Positions 28,683 through 37,700 of a DNA stretch of 64,000 nucleotides are shown one piece after another; position 1 is the stretch's first letter, and every line of letters starts with the position of its first letter. The translations under genes were made by a program, and so were the position numbers. The stretch lies in NCBI GenBank assembly GCA_963761615.1, contig CAVXGU010000003.1, positions 2,170,001-2,234,000 of the forward strand. Direction: 5' to 3'. The DNA is from CAVXGU01 sp963761615. GTDB lineage: Bacteria > Acidobacteriota > Vicinamibacteria > Vicinamibacterales > CAVVIG01. The notes below the pieces were generated by a model, which worked only from the letters and a program-made list of their open reading frames with translations, did no database searches and was not told the origin of the DNA.

Positions 28683-28880
28683 TCAGAGCGAGCGCGATCG
28701 CATCCAGAACAGCACGCCGGCGAGGACGGTCCCCGCCACCAGGGCCGCGAGCACGATCACGCCCGTGACGCCGAGGGATCCGAGCAGGATGCCGCCCAGC
28801 CGCTGCCACGTGCTCGACTTCTCGGGCTCGACGAGCTTGACGATGAACGGGGCCGGGGTGGAGGGGGTCTGAAGCAGCAC
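28683..28880 (-). CDS. Small single-pass membrane protein downstream of pepA
   Basis: A possible 65-residue protein starting at GTG 28880. It has a short soluble start (PSTPAPFIVKLVEPEKSSTW), then one long hydrophobic helix that ends LAGVLFWMRSRSL. The gene lies 17 bp after the pepA stop on the same strand, and its codons keep the high GC third positions seen in neighbours. No clear ribosome site is visible, so it may be coupled to pepA. No function can be proposed. Confidence 0.5.
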   Translation of the reverse strand: MLLQTPSTPAPFIVKLVEPEKSSTWQRLGGILLGSLGVTGVIVLAALVAGTVLAGVLFWMRSRSL

Positions 28881-28897
28881 GGTCGACGGATGGGGAT

Positions 28898-30415
28898 TCA
28901 GGGCGTCAGTCCGGCCCAGGCCTCCACCGTCGAGGCCAGTTCGGCCAGCGTCCGGACGCCGACGCCGGTCGGCCCCTTCGGCTGGTAGGGCTTGGCGTCC
29001 TCCGCCCACGCCGTGCCGGCGATGTCCAGGTGCGCCCAGGGCAGGCCGCCGGAGAATTCGTGGAGGAACATGGCGGCCGTGATCGAACCGGCGGGCCGGC
29101 CGCCCGTGTTGGCGATGTCGGCGATCTCGCTCCGGAGCTGGTCCCGGTACTCCGGGAAGAGCGGCAGCGGCCACACCTGGTCCCCCGCGCGCGTGGCGAC
29201 GGTCCGGATGTGCTCCACCCAGGGCGCCGGCGTGCCGAACAGTCCGCTCGTGATCTTCCCCAGCGCCACCACGCAGGCCCCGGTGAGCGTCGCCACGTCG
29301 ACCAGGTGCGTCGCGCCCAGCTGCTGCGCGTACCACAGGGCGTCACCGAGAATCAGCCGGCCCTCCGCATCGGTGTTGATGACCTCGACGGTCTTGCCGT
29401 TCGCGCCGGTGAGGATGTCGCCGGGCTTGATCGCGCGGCCGCCCGGCATGTTCTCCGTCGTCGGCACGACGCCGACCACTCGCACGGGCGGATGCAGCGC
29501 GCCGATCGCCCGCATCGCGCAGACGACGGCGGCCCCGCCCGTCATGTCGTCCTTCATCCGATCCATGGCCTCGGCAGGCTTGAGGGAGATGCCGCCCGTG
29601 TCGAACGTCACGCCCTTGCCCACCAGGCCCAGCACCGGGGCATCCGGCGCGCCCGGCGGGTCGTAGCGCATCACGATCAGCCGCGGCGGCTCGCTGCTGC
29701 CGCGGGCGACGCCCAGCAGCAATCCCATCCGCAGCTTCGCGATCTCCTCCGGTCCCAGGACCTCGACGGCCACCGGCGAACCGGCGTGCAGCGCCGCCGC
29801 CCGCTGCGCGAACTCGGTCGGCGTCAGGCGGTTTCCGGGCTCGTTCGCGAGCTGCCGCGCGAGGTTGGAGCACTCCCCGAGCAGCCGTCCGCGCGCTGCC
29901 GCGGCCGACGCGTCCGTCCCGTCGTGGATCACGGTCCACTCCGGCGGACCGGGCAGCATTTCCGTGGTCTTGTAGCTCGCGCCGTAGAACTCGGCCAGCG
30001 TGAGGCCTTCCGCGACGGCCTGGACCACGTCGTCGGCGCCGTCCGACGGCGCCGCCTCCGCGCGGGCCAGGCACGCGACCCGCGCGATCCGGCGCTGGCG
30101 GGCCGCCAGGCCGCCGGCGGCCGCCACGCGCCGCGCCCTCACGCCGCCCCACTCGTCGGCGCGCCCGGCGCCCACGAGCGCGACCCGGCGCGTCTGCCAC
30201 GCGGCGTCCACGATCGGCGTGATGAAGATGTCGAACAGCCGCCCGGTGAATTCCTGCGACGCGAGCGCACGCGTGAGCTCGCCGCCGGTCGCCGCGTCGA
30301 GGCCTGCCGGCTCTTCGGGGCTCGCCTGCTCGAACCAGGGGACGAGCAGCAGATCCGCCGTCACGCCGCTCATCGCCGCCCGGCTGTATGCCAGTCGAGT
30401 TCCGCCCGTCGTCAT
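28898..30415 (-). CDS. pepA: Leucyl aminopeptidase PepA (M17)
   Basis: A cytosolic two-metal aminopeptidase of 505 residues. The catalytic C-terminal half holds the metal and active-site residues in VGKGVTFDTGGISLKP, DDMTGGAAVV and the M17 signature NTDAEGRLIL. The N-terminal domain (1-170) is less conserved, as usual. Translation may start at Met15 (MSGVTADLLLVPW) rather than at the first methionine. In some bacteria PepA also binds DNA; nothing here tells for or against that. It is divergent from the PKD-like secreted gene. Confidence 0.95.
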   Translation of the reverse strand: MTTGGTRLAYSRAAMSGVTADLLLVPWFEQASPEEPAGLDAATGGELTRALASQEFTGRLFDIFITPIVDAAWQTRRVALVGAGRADEWGGVRARRVAAAGGLAARQRRIARVACLARAEAAPSDGADDVVQAVAEGLTLAEFYGASYKTTEMLPGPPEWTVIHDGTDASAAAARGRLLGECSNLARQLANEPGNRLTPTEFAQRAAALHAGSPVAVEVLGPEEIAKLRMGLLLGVARGSSEPPRLIVMRYDPPGAPDAPVLGLVGKGVTFDTGGISLKPAEAMDRMKDDMTGGAAVVCAMRAIGALHPPVRVVGVVPTTENMPGGRAIKPGDILTGANGKTVEVINTDAEGRLILGDALWYAQQLGATHLVDVATLTGACVVALGKITSGLFGTPAPWVEHIRTVATRAGDQVWPLPLFPEYRDQLRSEIADIANTGGRPAGSITAAMFLHEFSGGLPWAHLDIAGTAWAEDAKPYQPKGPTGVGVRTLAELASTVEAWAGLTP

Positions 30416-30452
30416 CTCGCGTGCCTCGTGTAGCGAGCGCCGGCGAAATCCT

Positions 30453-30482
30453 TTGCCCGGGCTCTCACGCCGTCGCTACAAT
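30453..30482 (+). promoter_or_regulatory. Putative promoter of the PKD-like secreted gene
   Basis: TTGCCC at 30453-30458, an 18-bp spacer and TACAAT at 30477-30482 form a plausible sigma-70 promoter in the pepA/PKD-like intergenic region. It would give a leader of about 28 bases before the ATG at 30518. Confidence 0.45.
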
Positions 30483-30517
30483 AACTCACAACGCGCTCGG
30501 CCCTTCAGAGAACTGAC

Positions 30518-30949
30518 ATGCTTCCCTCGAGGCACATCGCCGCAGCGACAATCCTGTCGGCATTCGTGGCGGCGCCGGCCCTCCTCGCGCAGGGCGCGTC
30601 CTCCAAGGAAGTCCGTCCGAAGCTCGTCGCCACGGCCCGCCCCGCCGTTGCGATCGCGCCGGCGCGCGTGGTCGTGACCGCCGAGCTCGTCGGCGGGTCC
30701 GACGACTTCCAGGAGTACGACTGCCCCAGCGTCGTCTGGAACTGGGGCGACGGCACGCGGTCCGAGGCCAGCACGGACTGCGACCCCTACGTCCCGGGGA
30801 AGTCGGAGATCACGCGGCGGTTCACCAACGAGCATCAGTTCTCCGCCGGCAGCTACCGCGTGGTGTTCAGCCTGAAGCAGGCCGACAAGGAGGTCGCGTC
30901 GGCGACCGTTCACCTGGAAATCCGGCCAGGCGCCGGGGACTTTCCCTGA
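30518..30949 (+). CDS. Secreted PKD-like domain protein
   Basis: A 143-residue exported protein with a signal peptide (residues 1-25, ending LLAQG). The rest is a single Ig/PKD-like domain: AVAIAPARVVVTAELVGGSDD, then VVWNWGDGT (the PKD-type WDFGDG motif), and a closing FTNEHQFSAGSYRVVFSL. Two cysteines (in YDCPS and TDCDP) bracket the WGDGT strand and may form a disulphide. PKD domains usually mediate protein or glycan contacts outside the cell. It stands alone between pepA and the aromatic operon, ending 19 bp from convergent tyrA. Confidence 0.78.
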   Translation: MLPSRHIAAATILSAFVAAPALLAQGASSKEVRPKLVATARPAVAIAPARVVVTAELVGGSDDFQEYDCPSVVWNWGDGTRSEASTDCDPYVPGKSEITRRFTNEHQFSAGSYRVVFSLKQADKEVASATVHLEIRPGAGDFP

Positions 30950-30967
30950 TCCGGGACCGCCGCCCGC

Positions 30968-31867
30968 CTATCCCGCCCCGCCCAGCCTCTCCCGCCACCG
31001 GCGCGCGTCCGTGAACACCTGCGCGAGCCGGTCCCCCGACGTCAGGTCCGCGCGCAGGTCGCGCAGCACGTCGATCAAGGCGTCGAGCGCGGGCCCGATC
31101 TCGTCGGCGTTCGTCGCGGCGATGTCGGCCCAGATGTCCGGCGGGCTCGACGCGAGCCGCGTCGTGTCCGCCAGCCCGCGGCCCGCCAGCCCCAGGTCGT
31201 CGCCCCCGACGGCGTCGCCGACGACCTCCATGAGCGCGCTGGCCGTCAACTGCGGCAGGTGGCTCAGGAACGCGACGACCCTGTCGTGCACCGCCGGGGC
31301 CATCATCCGCGGCCGCGCGCCCATCGCTTCGACGAATGCGGTCAGCTTCTCGATCGCCGCACCCGAGCGGTCGTCGGCCGGCGTCAGGAGCCACGGACGG
31401 CCCTTGAAGAGATCCGGCCGCGCGTGCTCGAGGCCGCCGGTCGCGGCGCCGGCCAACGGATGTCCGCCGACGAAGGTGAAGCGGGGCGGCAGCGCGCGCG
31501 CGGCCTCGACGGTTGCCCGCTTCGTGCTGCCGGTGTCGGTCACGACCGCCGCCGTGCGGACGTTCGCGTCCAGCTCGCCGAGCAGCGCCAGGTTCTGGCG
31601 GACTGGTGCGGCGAGAATCACGAGGTCGGCCTCCGCCAGCACGACCAGGTCGTCGGCTGCGACGTCGATGGCGTGCAGCCGCATCGCGGTCTCGAGCACG
31701 TCCTTGTTGTCGACGGCGATGACGAGGCCGGCCGGCCAGATCTGCCGCGCGGCGAGCGCGATCGATCCGCCGATGAGGCCGAGGCCGACGATGCCGATCT
31801 TCTCGAAGAGAGGGGTGGCGCGGCCGCCCGGCGCAGGCCGCCCCGGCTGGATGACGGGCAGCTCCAA
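30968..31867 (-). CDS. tyrA: Prephenate dehydrogenase (tyrosine branch)
   Basis: Oxidatively decarboxylates prephenate (or arogenate) for tyrosine synthesis. The 299-residue protein has the NAD(P) motif IGIVGLGLIGGSIALAAR near residue 24, then TDTGSTK and FVGGHPLAGAATGG, a catalytic-His region typical of TyrA. No ACT or chorismate mutase domain is attached, which agrees with the separate mutase gene two genes upstream. It is the last gene of the aromatic operon, three bases after aroF. Confidence 0.95.
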   Translation of the reverse strand: MELPVIQPGRPAPGGRATPLFEKIGIVGLGLIGGSIALAARQIWPAGLVIAVDNKDVLETAMRLHAIDVAADDLVVLAEADLVILAAPVRQNLALLGELDANVRTAAVVTDTGSTKRATVEAARALPPRFTFVGGHPLAGAATGGLEHARPDLFKGRPWLLTPADDRSGAAIEKLTAFVEAMGARPRMMAPAVHDRVVAFLSHLPQLTASALMEVVGDAVGGDDLGLAGRGLADTTRLASSPPDIWADIAATNADEIGPALDALIDVLRDLRADLTSGDRLAQVFTDARRWRERLGGAG

Positions 31868-31870
31868 GCG

Positions 31871-32917
31871 CTAGGCTCCCCAGCCCCGGCGGGCGACCGC
31901 CTCGAGGCAGATGCTGCGCCCGATGGCCGGCGCGATGATCCGGAGCTCCGCCATCAGCCGGTCGAACTGCGCCGGGAACATCGACTGCGCGCCGTCGCTC
32001 AGCGCGTGGTCCGGATCGCAGTGCACCTCGATGATCAGGCCGTCGCAGCCCGCCGCCACGGCCGCCCGGGCGACCGGCGCCACCTTGTCGCGGCGCCCGG
32101 TGGCGTGACTCGGGTCGACCACGATCGGCAGGTGGCTCAGCTTCTTGACCACCGGAATCACGGCCACGTCGAGCGTGTTCCGGGTCGCCGTCTCGAAGGT
32201 GCGAATCCCCCGCTCGCACAGCACCACGTCCGTGTTGCCGCCGCTCAGCACGTACTCGGCCGACAGGAGCCACTCCTCGATCGTCGCCGCGATGCCGCGC
32301 TTCAGCAGGACCGGCTTCCGCGCCCTGCCCAGCTCGCGGAGCAGCGTGAAGTTCTGCATGTTGCGCGCGCCGACCTGGTACATGTCCGCGTACCGCCCCA
32401 CGAGATCGATCTGGCTGACGTCCATCACCTCGGAGACGAGCTGCAGGCCCTGCTCGTTGCACGCGTCGCGCAGCAGCTTCAGCCCTTCCTCCCCGAGCCC
32501 CTGGAAGCTGTACGGCGAGCTGCGCGGCTTGAACGCGCCGCCGCGGAGGATCTTCGCGCCCGCCCGCCGCACGGCGGCCGCCGTCGTCCGCACCTGCGCC
32601 TCGTTCTCGGCGGAGCACGGCCCCGCCATCACGATCACCTCGTCGCCGCCGATGCGCACGTCGCCCACCGTGACGACCGTGTCCTCGGGCTTGAACGTCC
32701 GGCTCGCCAGCTTGTACGGCTCCGAGATCCGCACGACCTCGTGCACGCCGTCGAGCACCTCGATGAGACCCGGATCCGGACGCCGTTGCCCGACGACGCC
32801 GAGCACGGTGCGCGTCGCCCCCGTCGAGCGGTGCACGTCCATCCCCAGCTCCACGAGGCGGGCGACCACGTGCTCGATCTGCTCCTCGGTGGCCCGCTCG
32901 TCCATTATCACAACCAT
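31871..32917 (-). CDS. aroF: 3-deoxy-7-phosphoheptulonate synthase (DAHP synthase, type I-beta with N-terminal FL domain)
   Basis: Condenses phosphoenolpyruvate and erythrose-4-phosphate in the first step of the aromatic pathway. Residues 1-75 form the ferredoxin-like (FL) regulatory domain (MVVIMDERATEEQIEHVVARL). The TIM barrel has VIVMAGPCSAE, then ILRGGAFKPRSSPYSFQG, KRG (PVLLKRGIAATIEEW) and a late PIVVDPSHATGRR. The 348-residue length is normal for this type; in relatives the FL domain gives feedback inhibition. It follows the separate chorismate mutase by 25 bp, and related organisms fuse or complex these two proteins. Confidence 0.95.
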   Translation of the reverse strand: MVVIMDERATEEQIEHVVARLVELGMDVHRSTGATRTVLGVVGQRRPDPGLIEVLDGVHEVVRISEPYKLASRTFKPEDTVVTVGDVRIGGDEVIVMAGPCSAENEAQVRTTAAAVRRAGAKILRGGAFKPRSSPYSFQGLGEEGLKLLRDACNEQGLQLVSEVMDVSQIDLVGRYADMYQVGARNMQNFTLLRELGRARKPVLLKRGIAATIEEWLLSAEYVLSGGNTDVVLCERGIRTFETATRNTLDVAVIPVVKKLSHLPIVVDPSHATGRRDKVAPVARAAVAAGCDGLIIEVHCDPDHALSDGAQSMFPAQFDRLMAELRIIAPAIGRSICLEAVARRGWGA

Positions 32918-32942
32918 GACCTTCCTGCCTCGCTTCCGTCGC

Positions 32943-33245
32943 CTACCGACCCCTGGCCGGCCCGTCTTCTTCTTCCTGCATGATGCGGCGCTCGAGTCGC
33001 CGCGCCTCGTCGATGATGCGCTCGAAGAGCCGGGCGATCGCCTCGGGCCCGAGCGGCCCCTCGGCGGCCACGCTCCGCACGTGCGCCAGCACTTCCTTCT
33101 CGCGATCCGGCTGGTAGACGTCGACCCCCGATTTGCGCTTCAGCCGCCCGATCTCGCAGGCGCACCGCGCGCGCTCGTTCAGCAGGCGCACCAGCACCTC
33201 GTCGACCCGATCGATGTCCGCCCGCAGTTCGTCAAGCCTCGCCAT
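32943..33245 (-). CDS. Chorismate mutase (AroQ class)
   Basis: Converts chorismate to prephenate, the entry to phenylalanine and tyrosine. This small all-helical protein of 100 residues starts MARLDELRADIDRVDEVLVRLLNERARCACEIGRLKRKSG, an AroQ fold with the active-site Arg and Lys in place, and ends in a helix with EAIARLFERIIDEARRLE. ATG 33245 is chosen because GAGG lies a few bases upstream; a GTG two codons earlier is possible. It overlaps the trpA end by 14 bp. Such stand-alone mutases often bind DAHP synthase, the next gene. Confidence 0.92.
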   Translation of the reverse strand: MARLDELRADIDRVDEVLVRLLNERARCACEIGRLKRKSGVDVYQPDREKEVLAHVRSVAAEGPLGPEAIARLFERIIDEARRLERRIMQEEEDGPARGR

Positions 33246-34047
33246 GCTCACCTCGCAGCCACCGCACGAACGCCTCGACGCGGTCCGGCAGCTCGGGCGC
33301 GTCGCCGATCTCGCCGATGAGGCTCACCAGGGCGCTGCCGACGACGGCCGCGTCGGCGTACTGGCAGACCTCTCGCACATGTTCGGGACGGGAGATCCCG
33401 AATCCCAGCGCGATCGGCAGCGTCGTCTTCGCGCGAATCCGGGCCGCGAGCGCCGCGGCGCTGTCGGCCACGCGATCCCGCGCGCCGGTCACGCCCAGCC
33501 GCGAGATGCCGTACAGGAACCCTCGCCCCAGCGCCGCCGCCCGCTCGATGCGCGCATCGGTCGTCGTCGGACTCAGGAGGAAGATCGTGTCCACCCCCCG
33601 CGCGGCCAGCGACTCCCGGAACCCCGCCGCCTCCTCGATGGGCAGGTCGAGCGCGAGGACACCGTCGACGCCCGCCGCGGCCGCCCGCTCGGCGAACGCG
33701 TCGACGCCCATCCGCAGCAGCGGATTCGCGTAGCTGAAGACCACGATCGGCGCCCGCACGCGCCCGCGCACCCGGGCGATCAGGTCGAGCGAGGCGCCGA
33801 GGCTGCCCCCGGCGGCGAGCGCCCGTTCGGTCGCCCGCTGGATGGCCGGGCCGTCGGCCATCGGATCGGAGAAGGGCACACCCACTTCGAGGACGTCGGC
33901 GCCGCCGCGGTCGAGCGCGAGCAGCACCGCCGCGGACGCCGCGAGGGTCGGATCACCGGCCGTCGTGTACGTGACCAGTCCCGGCCGCCGTTCGGCCCGG
34001 ATCCGCTCGAAGGCCCCGCTGATTCTCGAACTCGTGCGTACGGTCAT
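33232..34047 (-). CDS. trpA: Tryptophan synthase alpha subunit
   Basis: Cleaves indole-3-glycerol phosphate to indole, which is channelled to TrpB. The 271-residue TIM barrel starts with RISGAFERIRAERRPGLVTYTTAGDPT and has LEVGVPFSDPMADGPAIQ (catalytic Glu and Asp region) and GFGISRPEHV (phosphate binding). The ATG overlaps the trpB stop (ATGA), so the two subunits are made together. Confidence 0.97.
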   Translation of the reverse strand: MTVRTSSRISGAFERIRAERRPGLVTYTTAGDPTLAASAAVLLALDRGGADVLEVGVPFSDPMADGPAIQRATERALAAGGSLGASLDLIARVRGRVRAPIVVFSYANPLLRMGVDAFAERAAAAGVDGVLALDLPIEEAAGFRESLAARGVDTIFLLSPTTTDARIERAAALGRGFLYGISRLGVTGARDRVADSAAALAARIRAKTTLPIALGFGISRPEHVREVCQYADAAVVGSALVSLIGEIGDAPELPDRVEAFVRWLRGEHGEA

Positions 34048-35264
34048 TTCACCACCGTGCCCAGCGCCCTGGCGACCGTGTGCACGTCCTTGTCGCCCCG
34101 CCCGGAGAGATTGACGAGCAGGATCGCGTCCGGGCCGAGCTCCGGCGCCACGTGTTTCGCGTAGGCGATCGCGTGGGCGGACTCGAGCGCCGGCAGGATG
34201 CCCTCCAGCCGCGCCAGGGTCTGGAAGGCCTCCAGCGCCTCCTCGTCGGTCACGTGCGCGTACTCGGCGCGCCCGAGCGCGCGCAGCCAGGCGTGCTCGG
34301 GTCCCACCGCCGCGTAGTCGAGGCCCGCCGAGATCGAGTGCGTCAGCTCGATGTTGCCGTTCTCGTCCTGCAGGACGAACGTCCGGGTCCCCTGCAGGAC
34401 GCCGGCGCTCCCTCCCGCGAACCGGGCCGCGTGCCGGCCGCGGGCGATCGCCTCGCCGCCCGCCTCGACGCCGATGAGACGGACGGGGCCCTCGTCGATG
34501 AACGCGTCGAAGATCCCCATGGCGTTGCTCCCGCCGCCGACGCACGCCACGATCGCGTCGGGAAGCCGTCCGGCCTGCTCGACGATCTGCCGCCGCGCCT
34601 CGGCGCCGATCACCGCCTGGAACTCGCGCACCATCAGCGGGTAGGGATGGGGTCCGAGGACCGACCCGAGCAGGTAGTACGTATCGCCGACGTTGGTGAC
34701 CCAGTCCCGCATCGCCTCGTTGATGGCGTCCTTCAGCGTGCGGCTGCCCGCTTCGACGCGCCGCACCTCGGCGCCGAGGAGACGCATGCGGAAGACGTTG
34801 AGCGCCTGCCGCTCCATGTCCTCCGAGCCCATGTAGACGCAGCAGTCGAGACCCAGCAGCGCGCACGCGGTTGCCGTCGCGACCCCGTGCTGGCCCGCGC
34901 CGGTCTCGGCCACGATCCGCCGCTTGCCCATCCGCACGGCCAGCAGCGCCTGGCCGAGGGCGTTGTTGATCTTGTGGGCGCCGGTGTGCGTCAGGTCCTC
35001 GCGCTTGAGAAAGATCCGGGCGCCGCCGAACGCCGCGGTGAGTCGGGACGCCTCGGTGAGGGGCGTCGGCCGGCCCACGTAGTCCTTGAGCAGCCGCGAC
35101 AGCTCGGCCTGGAAGGCCGGATCCGCCCGTGCCGCCAGGTACGCGCGCTCCAGCTGCTCGACCGGCTCGACGAGCGTCTCGGGGACATACCGCCCGCCGA
35201 ACTCCCCGAAGTAGCCCCGGGTGTCCGGGTCGCGCCGCCCCACACCTGTACTCGCCGCCATCAT
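34044..35264 (-). CDS. trpB: Tryptophan synthase beta subunit
   Basis: PLP enzyme joining indole and serine to make tryptophan. The 406-residue protein begins after a short leader with GYFGEFGGRYVPETL and has the PLP lysine in LTHTGAHKINNALGQALLA, the phosphate-binding GGGSNAMGIF and a C-terminal LVNLSGRGDKD. Two adjacent methionines (35264 and 35261) can start it. The ATG overlaps the trpF stop codon. Confidence 0.98.
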   Translation of the reverse strand: MMAASTGVGRRDPDTRGYFGEFGGRYVPETLVEPVEQLERAYLAARADPAFQAELSRLLKDYVGRPTPLTEASRLTAAFGGARIFLKREDLTHTGAHKINNALGQALLAVRMGKRRIVAETGAGQHGVATATACALLGLDCCVYMGSEDMERQALNVFRMRLLGAEVRRVEAGSRTLKDAINEAMRDWVTNVGDTYYLLGSVLGPHPYPLMVREFQAVIGAEARRQIVEQAGRLPDAIVACVGGGSNAMGIFDAFIDEGPVRLIGVEAGGEAIARGRHAARFAGGSAGVLQGTRTFVLQDENGNIELTHSISAGLDYAAVGPEHAWLRALGRAEYAHVTDEEALEAFQTLARLEGILPALESAHAIAYAKHVAPELGPDAILLVNLSGRGDKDVHTVARALGTVVK

Positions 35265-35881
35265 CGCCTCCCGACTCTTCCAGCCGCCCGCCGCGCGGCG
35301 GTCACGAACGCCCGCACCTTCGAGTGGTCCTTCACGCCCGGCGATTGTTCCACACCCGACGACACGTCCACACCGAACGGTCCGACGCGGGCGACCGCCT
35401 CCTCCACATTCTCGGGCGTCAGCCCGCCGGCCAGCAGGATCCGCCGCCGGGCGGCGACGGCCGCGGCCCCCGCCCAGTCGGCGAGCCGGCCGGTGCCCCC
35501 GCGCCGCTCGCGATCGGCCGCGTCGACGAGCAGCATCACGGCCTCCGGCCAGTCGAGCGCCCCGGGCGCGCCGGCCGTCACCGCCTTGATCACCGGTCCC
35601 TCGATCGATCGCGCGAACCCGGGCGGCTCGTCGCCGTGCAGCTGCACCGCGCCCAGACGCGCCCGGCGCGCCACGTCGTTCACGTGCTCGAGCGGCTGAT
35701 TCACGAAGACACCGACGGGCGTCACGAACGGCGGGAGCGCCCTGACGATCCCGCGCGCCCGCTCGGGATCGACGTACCGCGGGCTCCGCTCCCAGAACAC
35801 GAAGCCCACGGCATCGGCGCCGGCGTCCACGGCCGCCGCGGCGTCCTCCGGCCGCGTGATTCCGCAGATTTTGATCAGCAC
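35261..35881 (-). CDS. trpF: Phosphoribosylanthranilate isomerase
   Basis: Catalyses the Amadori rearrangement of phosphoribosylanthranilate to CdRP. The 206-residue TIM barrel has IKICGITRPEDAAAAVDAGADAVGFVF (catalytic Cys in KICG), QLHGDE, and the phosphate-binding LLAGGLTPENV followed by GVDVSSGVE. The start is GTG 35881, inside the last codons of trpC (7-bp overlap). Confidence 0.97.
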   Translation of the reverse strand: MLIKICGITRPEDAAAAVDAGADAVGFVFWERSPRYVDPERARGIVRALPPFVTPVGVFVNQPLEHVNDVARRARLGAVQLHGDEPPGFARSIEGPVIKAVTAGAPGALDWPEAVMLLVDAADRERRGGTGRLADWAGAAAVAARRRILLAGGLTPENVEEAVARVGPFGVDVSSGVEQSPGVKDHSKVRAFVTAARRAAGRVGRR

Positions 35882-36681
35882 GCCGCTCCCCCGGCGATGA
35901 GCGTCGCGAGGGCCGAGCCCGGGTCGGCATCGCTCATCAGGCGCTCGCCGACGAGGAACGCGCGGTACCCGAGGTGCCTCAGCCGGCGCAGGTCGGCGCC
36001 CGACTTCAGGCCGCTCTCGCTCACCGCCACGAGCCCGCGCGGAATCGCGCCAATCAAGCGCTCCGAGGCCTCGACGTCCACGGTCAGCGTGCGGAGGTTC
36101 CGGTTGTTGACGCCGAGGATCCGGGCGCCCGCATCGACCGCCACGTCGAGCTCGCGCTCGTCGTGGACCTCGACGAGCACGTCGAGCTCGAGCTCGGCGG
36201 CCCGCGCCGCCAGGCGCCGCAGATCGAGCGGCTCCAGGGCCGCCACGATGAGCAGCGCGGCGTCGGCGCCGTTCGCCCGGGCCTCGAACAGCTGGTACTC
36301 CGTCACGATGAAGTCCTTGCGCAGGATCGGGATCCCGACCGCCGCCCGGATCGCGCGCAGGTGGTCGAGCGCTCCGTCGAAGAACGTGGGCTCGGTGAGG
36401 CACGAGATTGCCGCCGCCCCGCCCACCTCGTACGCGGTCGCGATGCGGACCGGATCGTAGCGCTCGAGCAGCACGCCCCGGGACGGCGAGCGCCGCTTGC
36501 ATTCCGCGATGACGTTGACGTGATCGGGCCGGGCGAGGGCCGCCTCGAATCGCCCCGGCGTCATCGTCCGCGTCCGGGCGCGCGCGGCGAGCGCCGCGAG
36601 CGGCTCCCGGGCTTCGCGGACTTCGACCGTCCGCCGCGTCGCGGCCACGATCGTGCCCAGCAGGTCGGCCGCGGCGCTCAC
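35875..36681 (-). CDS. trpC: Indole-3-glycerol-phosphate synthase
   Basis: Closes the indole ring from CdRP. The 268-residue barrel has VIAECKRRSPSRG (catalytic Lys), LRKDFIVTEYQLFEARANGADAALLI (general acid Lys and Glu region), GVNNRNLRTL and VSESGL. The start is GTG 36681, overlapping the trpD stop (GTGA). In this operon TrpC and TrpF are separate proteins, unlike the E. coli fusion. Confidence 0.97.
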   Translation of the reverse strand: MSAAADLLGTIVAATRRTVEVREAREPLAALAARARTRTMTPGRFEAALARPDHVNVIAECKRRSPSRGVLLERYDPVRIATAYEVGGAAAISCLTEPTFFDGALDHLRAIRAAVGIPILRKDFIVTEYQLFEARANGADAALLIVAALEPLDLRRLAARAAELELDVLVEVHDERELDVAVDAGARILGVNNRNLRTLTVDVEASERLIGAIPRGLVAVSESGLKSGADLRRLRHLGYRAFLVGERLMSDADPGSALATLIAGGAAC

Positions 36682-37700
36682 GCCCCGGCCCCCGTCCGCG
36701 ACGCCTCGGCCAGGCGGGCGAGCACGCCGGCGGCGTCGCCGCGATCGATCGCCGCGCCGGCGCGCGCGATCCCCGCCTCGACCGACGCGACCGCGCCGGC
36801 CACGAACAGCGCCGCGCCCGCGTTCAGGAGCACCACGTCGCGGGCCCCGCCCCGCGCGCCGTCGAGCACGCGCCTGACGATCGCCGCATTCTCCGCGGCG
36901 TCGCCCCCGGCCAGATCGGCGGGCGGCGCCTTGGCCAGCCCCACATCCGAGGGATGGAGGTAGAAGGTGTGGACGCTGCCGCCCCGGCACTCGGAGATCT
37001 TCGTGTATCCGGCCGGCGAGATCTCGTCGATGCCGTCGGCGCCGTGCACCACCCACGCCCGCTCGGATCCGAGCAGCAGCAGGGAGCGCGCCAGCAGCTC
37101 GGTGAGCTCCGGGCGCGGGACGCCGACGATCTGCCGGCGGGCGCCGGCGGGATTCGTGAGCGGTCCGAGCAGGTTGAAGGCGCTGCGCACGCCGAGCGCC
37201 TTGCGCGTCTCGCCGGCATGCCGCATCGAGGGATGGAACGTCGGCGCGAAGAAGAACCCGATACCGACCTGGTCCAGGCAGCGCTCGACGACCGGCGGCG
37301 GCGCGGCGACGTCGACGCCGAGGGCCTCGAGGACGTCCGCGCTCCCCGAGCGGCTCGAGACCGAGCGATTGCCGTGCTTGGCGACGCGCACGCCGCAGGC
37401 GGCGACGACGAGGGCGGCGCACGTCGAGATGTTGAACGTCCCGGACCGATCGCCGCCCGTCCCGCACGTGTCGAACACGTCGTCGAAACGCCGCGAGAGG
37501 GTGACCGCGTGCGCCCGCATCGTCCGGGCGAAGCCGACGATCTCGGCCGGCCGCTCGCCCTTCATCGCCAGGCCGATCAGCAGACCGGCGATTTGCGCCG
37601 GATGGGCGCGGCCGCCCATGATCTCCTCCATCGCCGCGGCGGCTTCGCCGCTCGTGAGGTCCTCGTGCCGGATCAGCTTCCCGATGAGCGCCGGGAACAT
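36678..37700 (-). CDS. trpD: Anthranilate phosphoribosyltransferase
   Basis: Attaches phosphoribosyl pyrophosphate to anthranilate. The 340-residue protein has the PRPP-binding DTCGTGGDRSGTFNISTCAA and KHGNRSVSSRSGSADVLEALG, then a NLLGPLTNPA motif. Its ATG overlaps the trpG stop by one base (TGATG). The anthranilate synthase glutamine subunit is a separate gene here rather than fused as in E. coli. Confidence 0.97.
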   Translation of the reverse strand: MFPALIGKLIRHEDLTSGEAAAAMEEIMGGRAHPAQIAGLLIGLAMKGERPAEIVGFARTMRAHAVTLSRRFDDVFDTCGTGGDRSGTFNISTCAALVVAACGVRVAKHGNRSVSSRSGSADVLEALGVDVAAPPPVVERCLDQVGIGFFFAPTFHPSMRHAGETRKALGVRSAFNLLGPLTNPAGARRQIVGVPRPELTELLARSLLLLGSERAWVVHGADGIDEISPAGYTKISECRGGSVHTFYLHPSDVGLAKAPPADLAGGDAAENAAIVRRVLDGARGGARDVVLLNAGAALFVAGAVASVEAGIARAGAAIDRGDAAGVLARLAEASRTGAGA

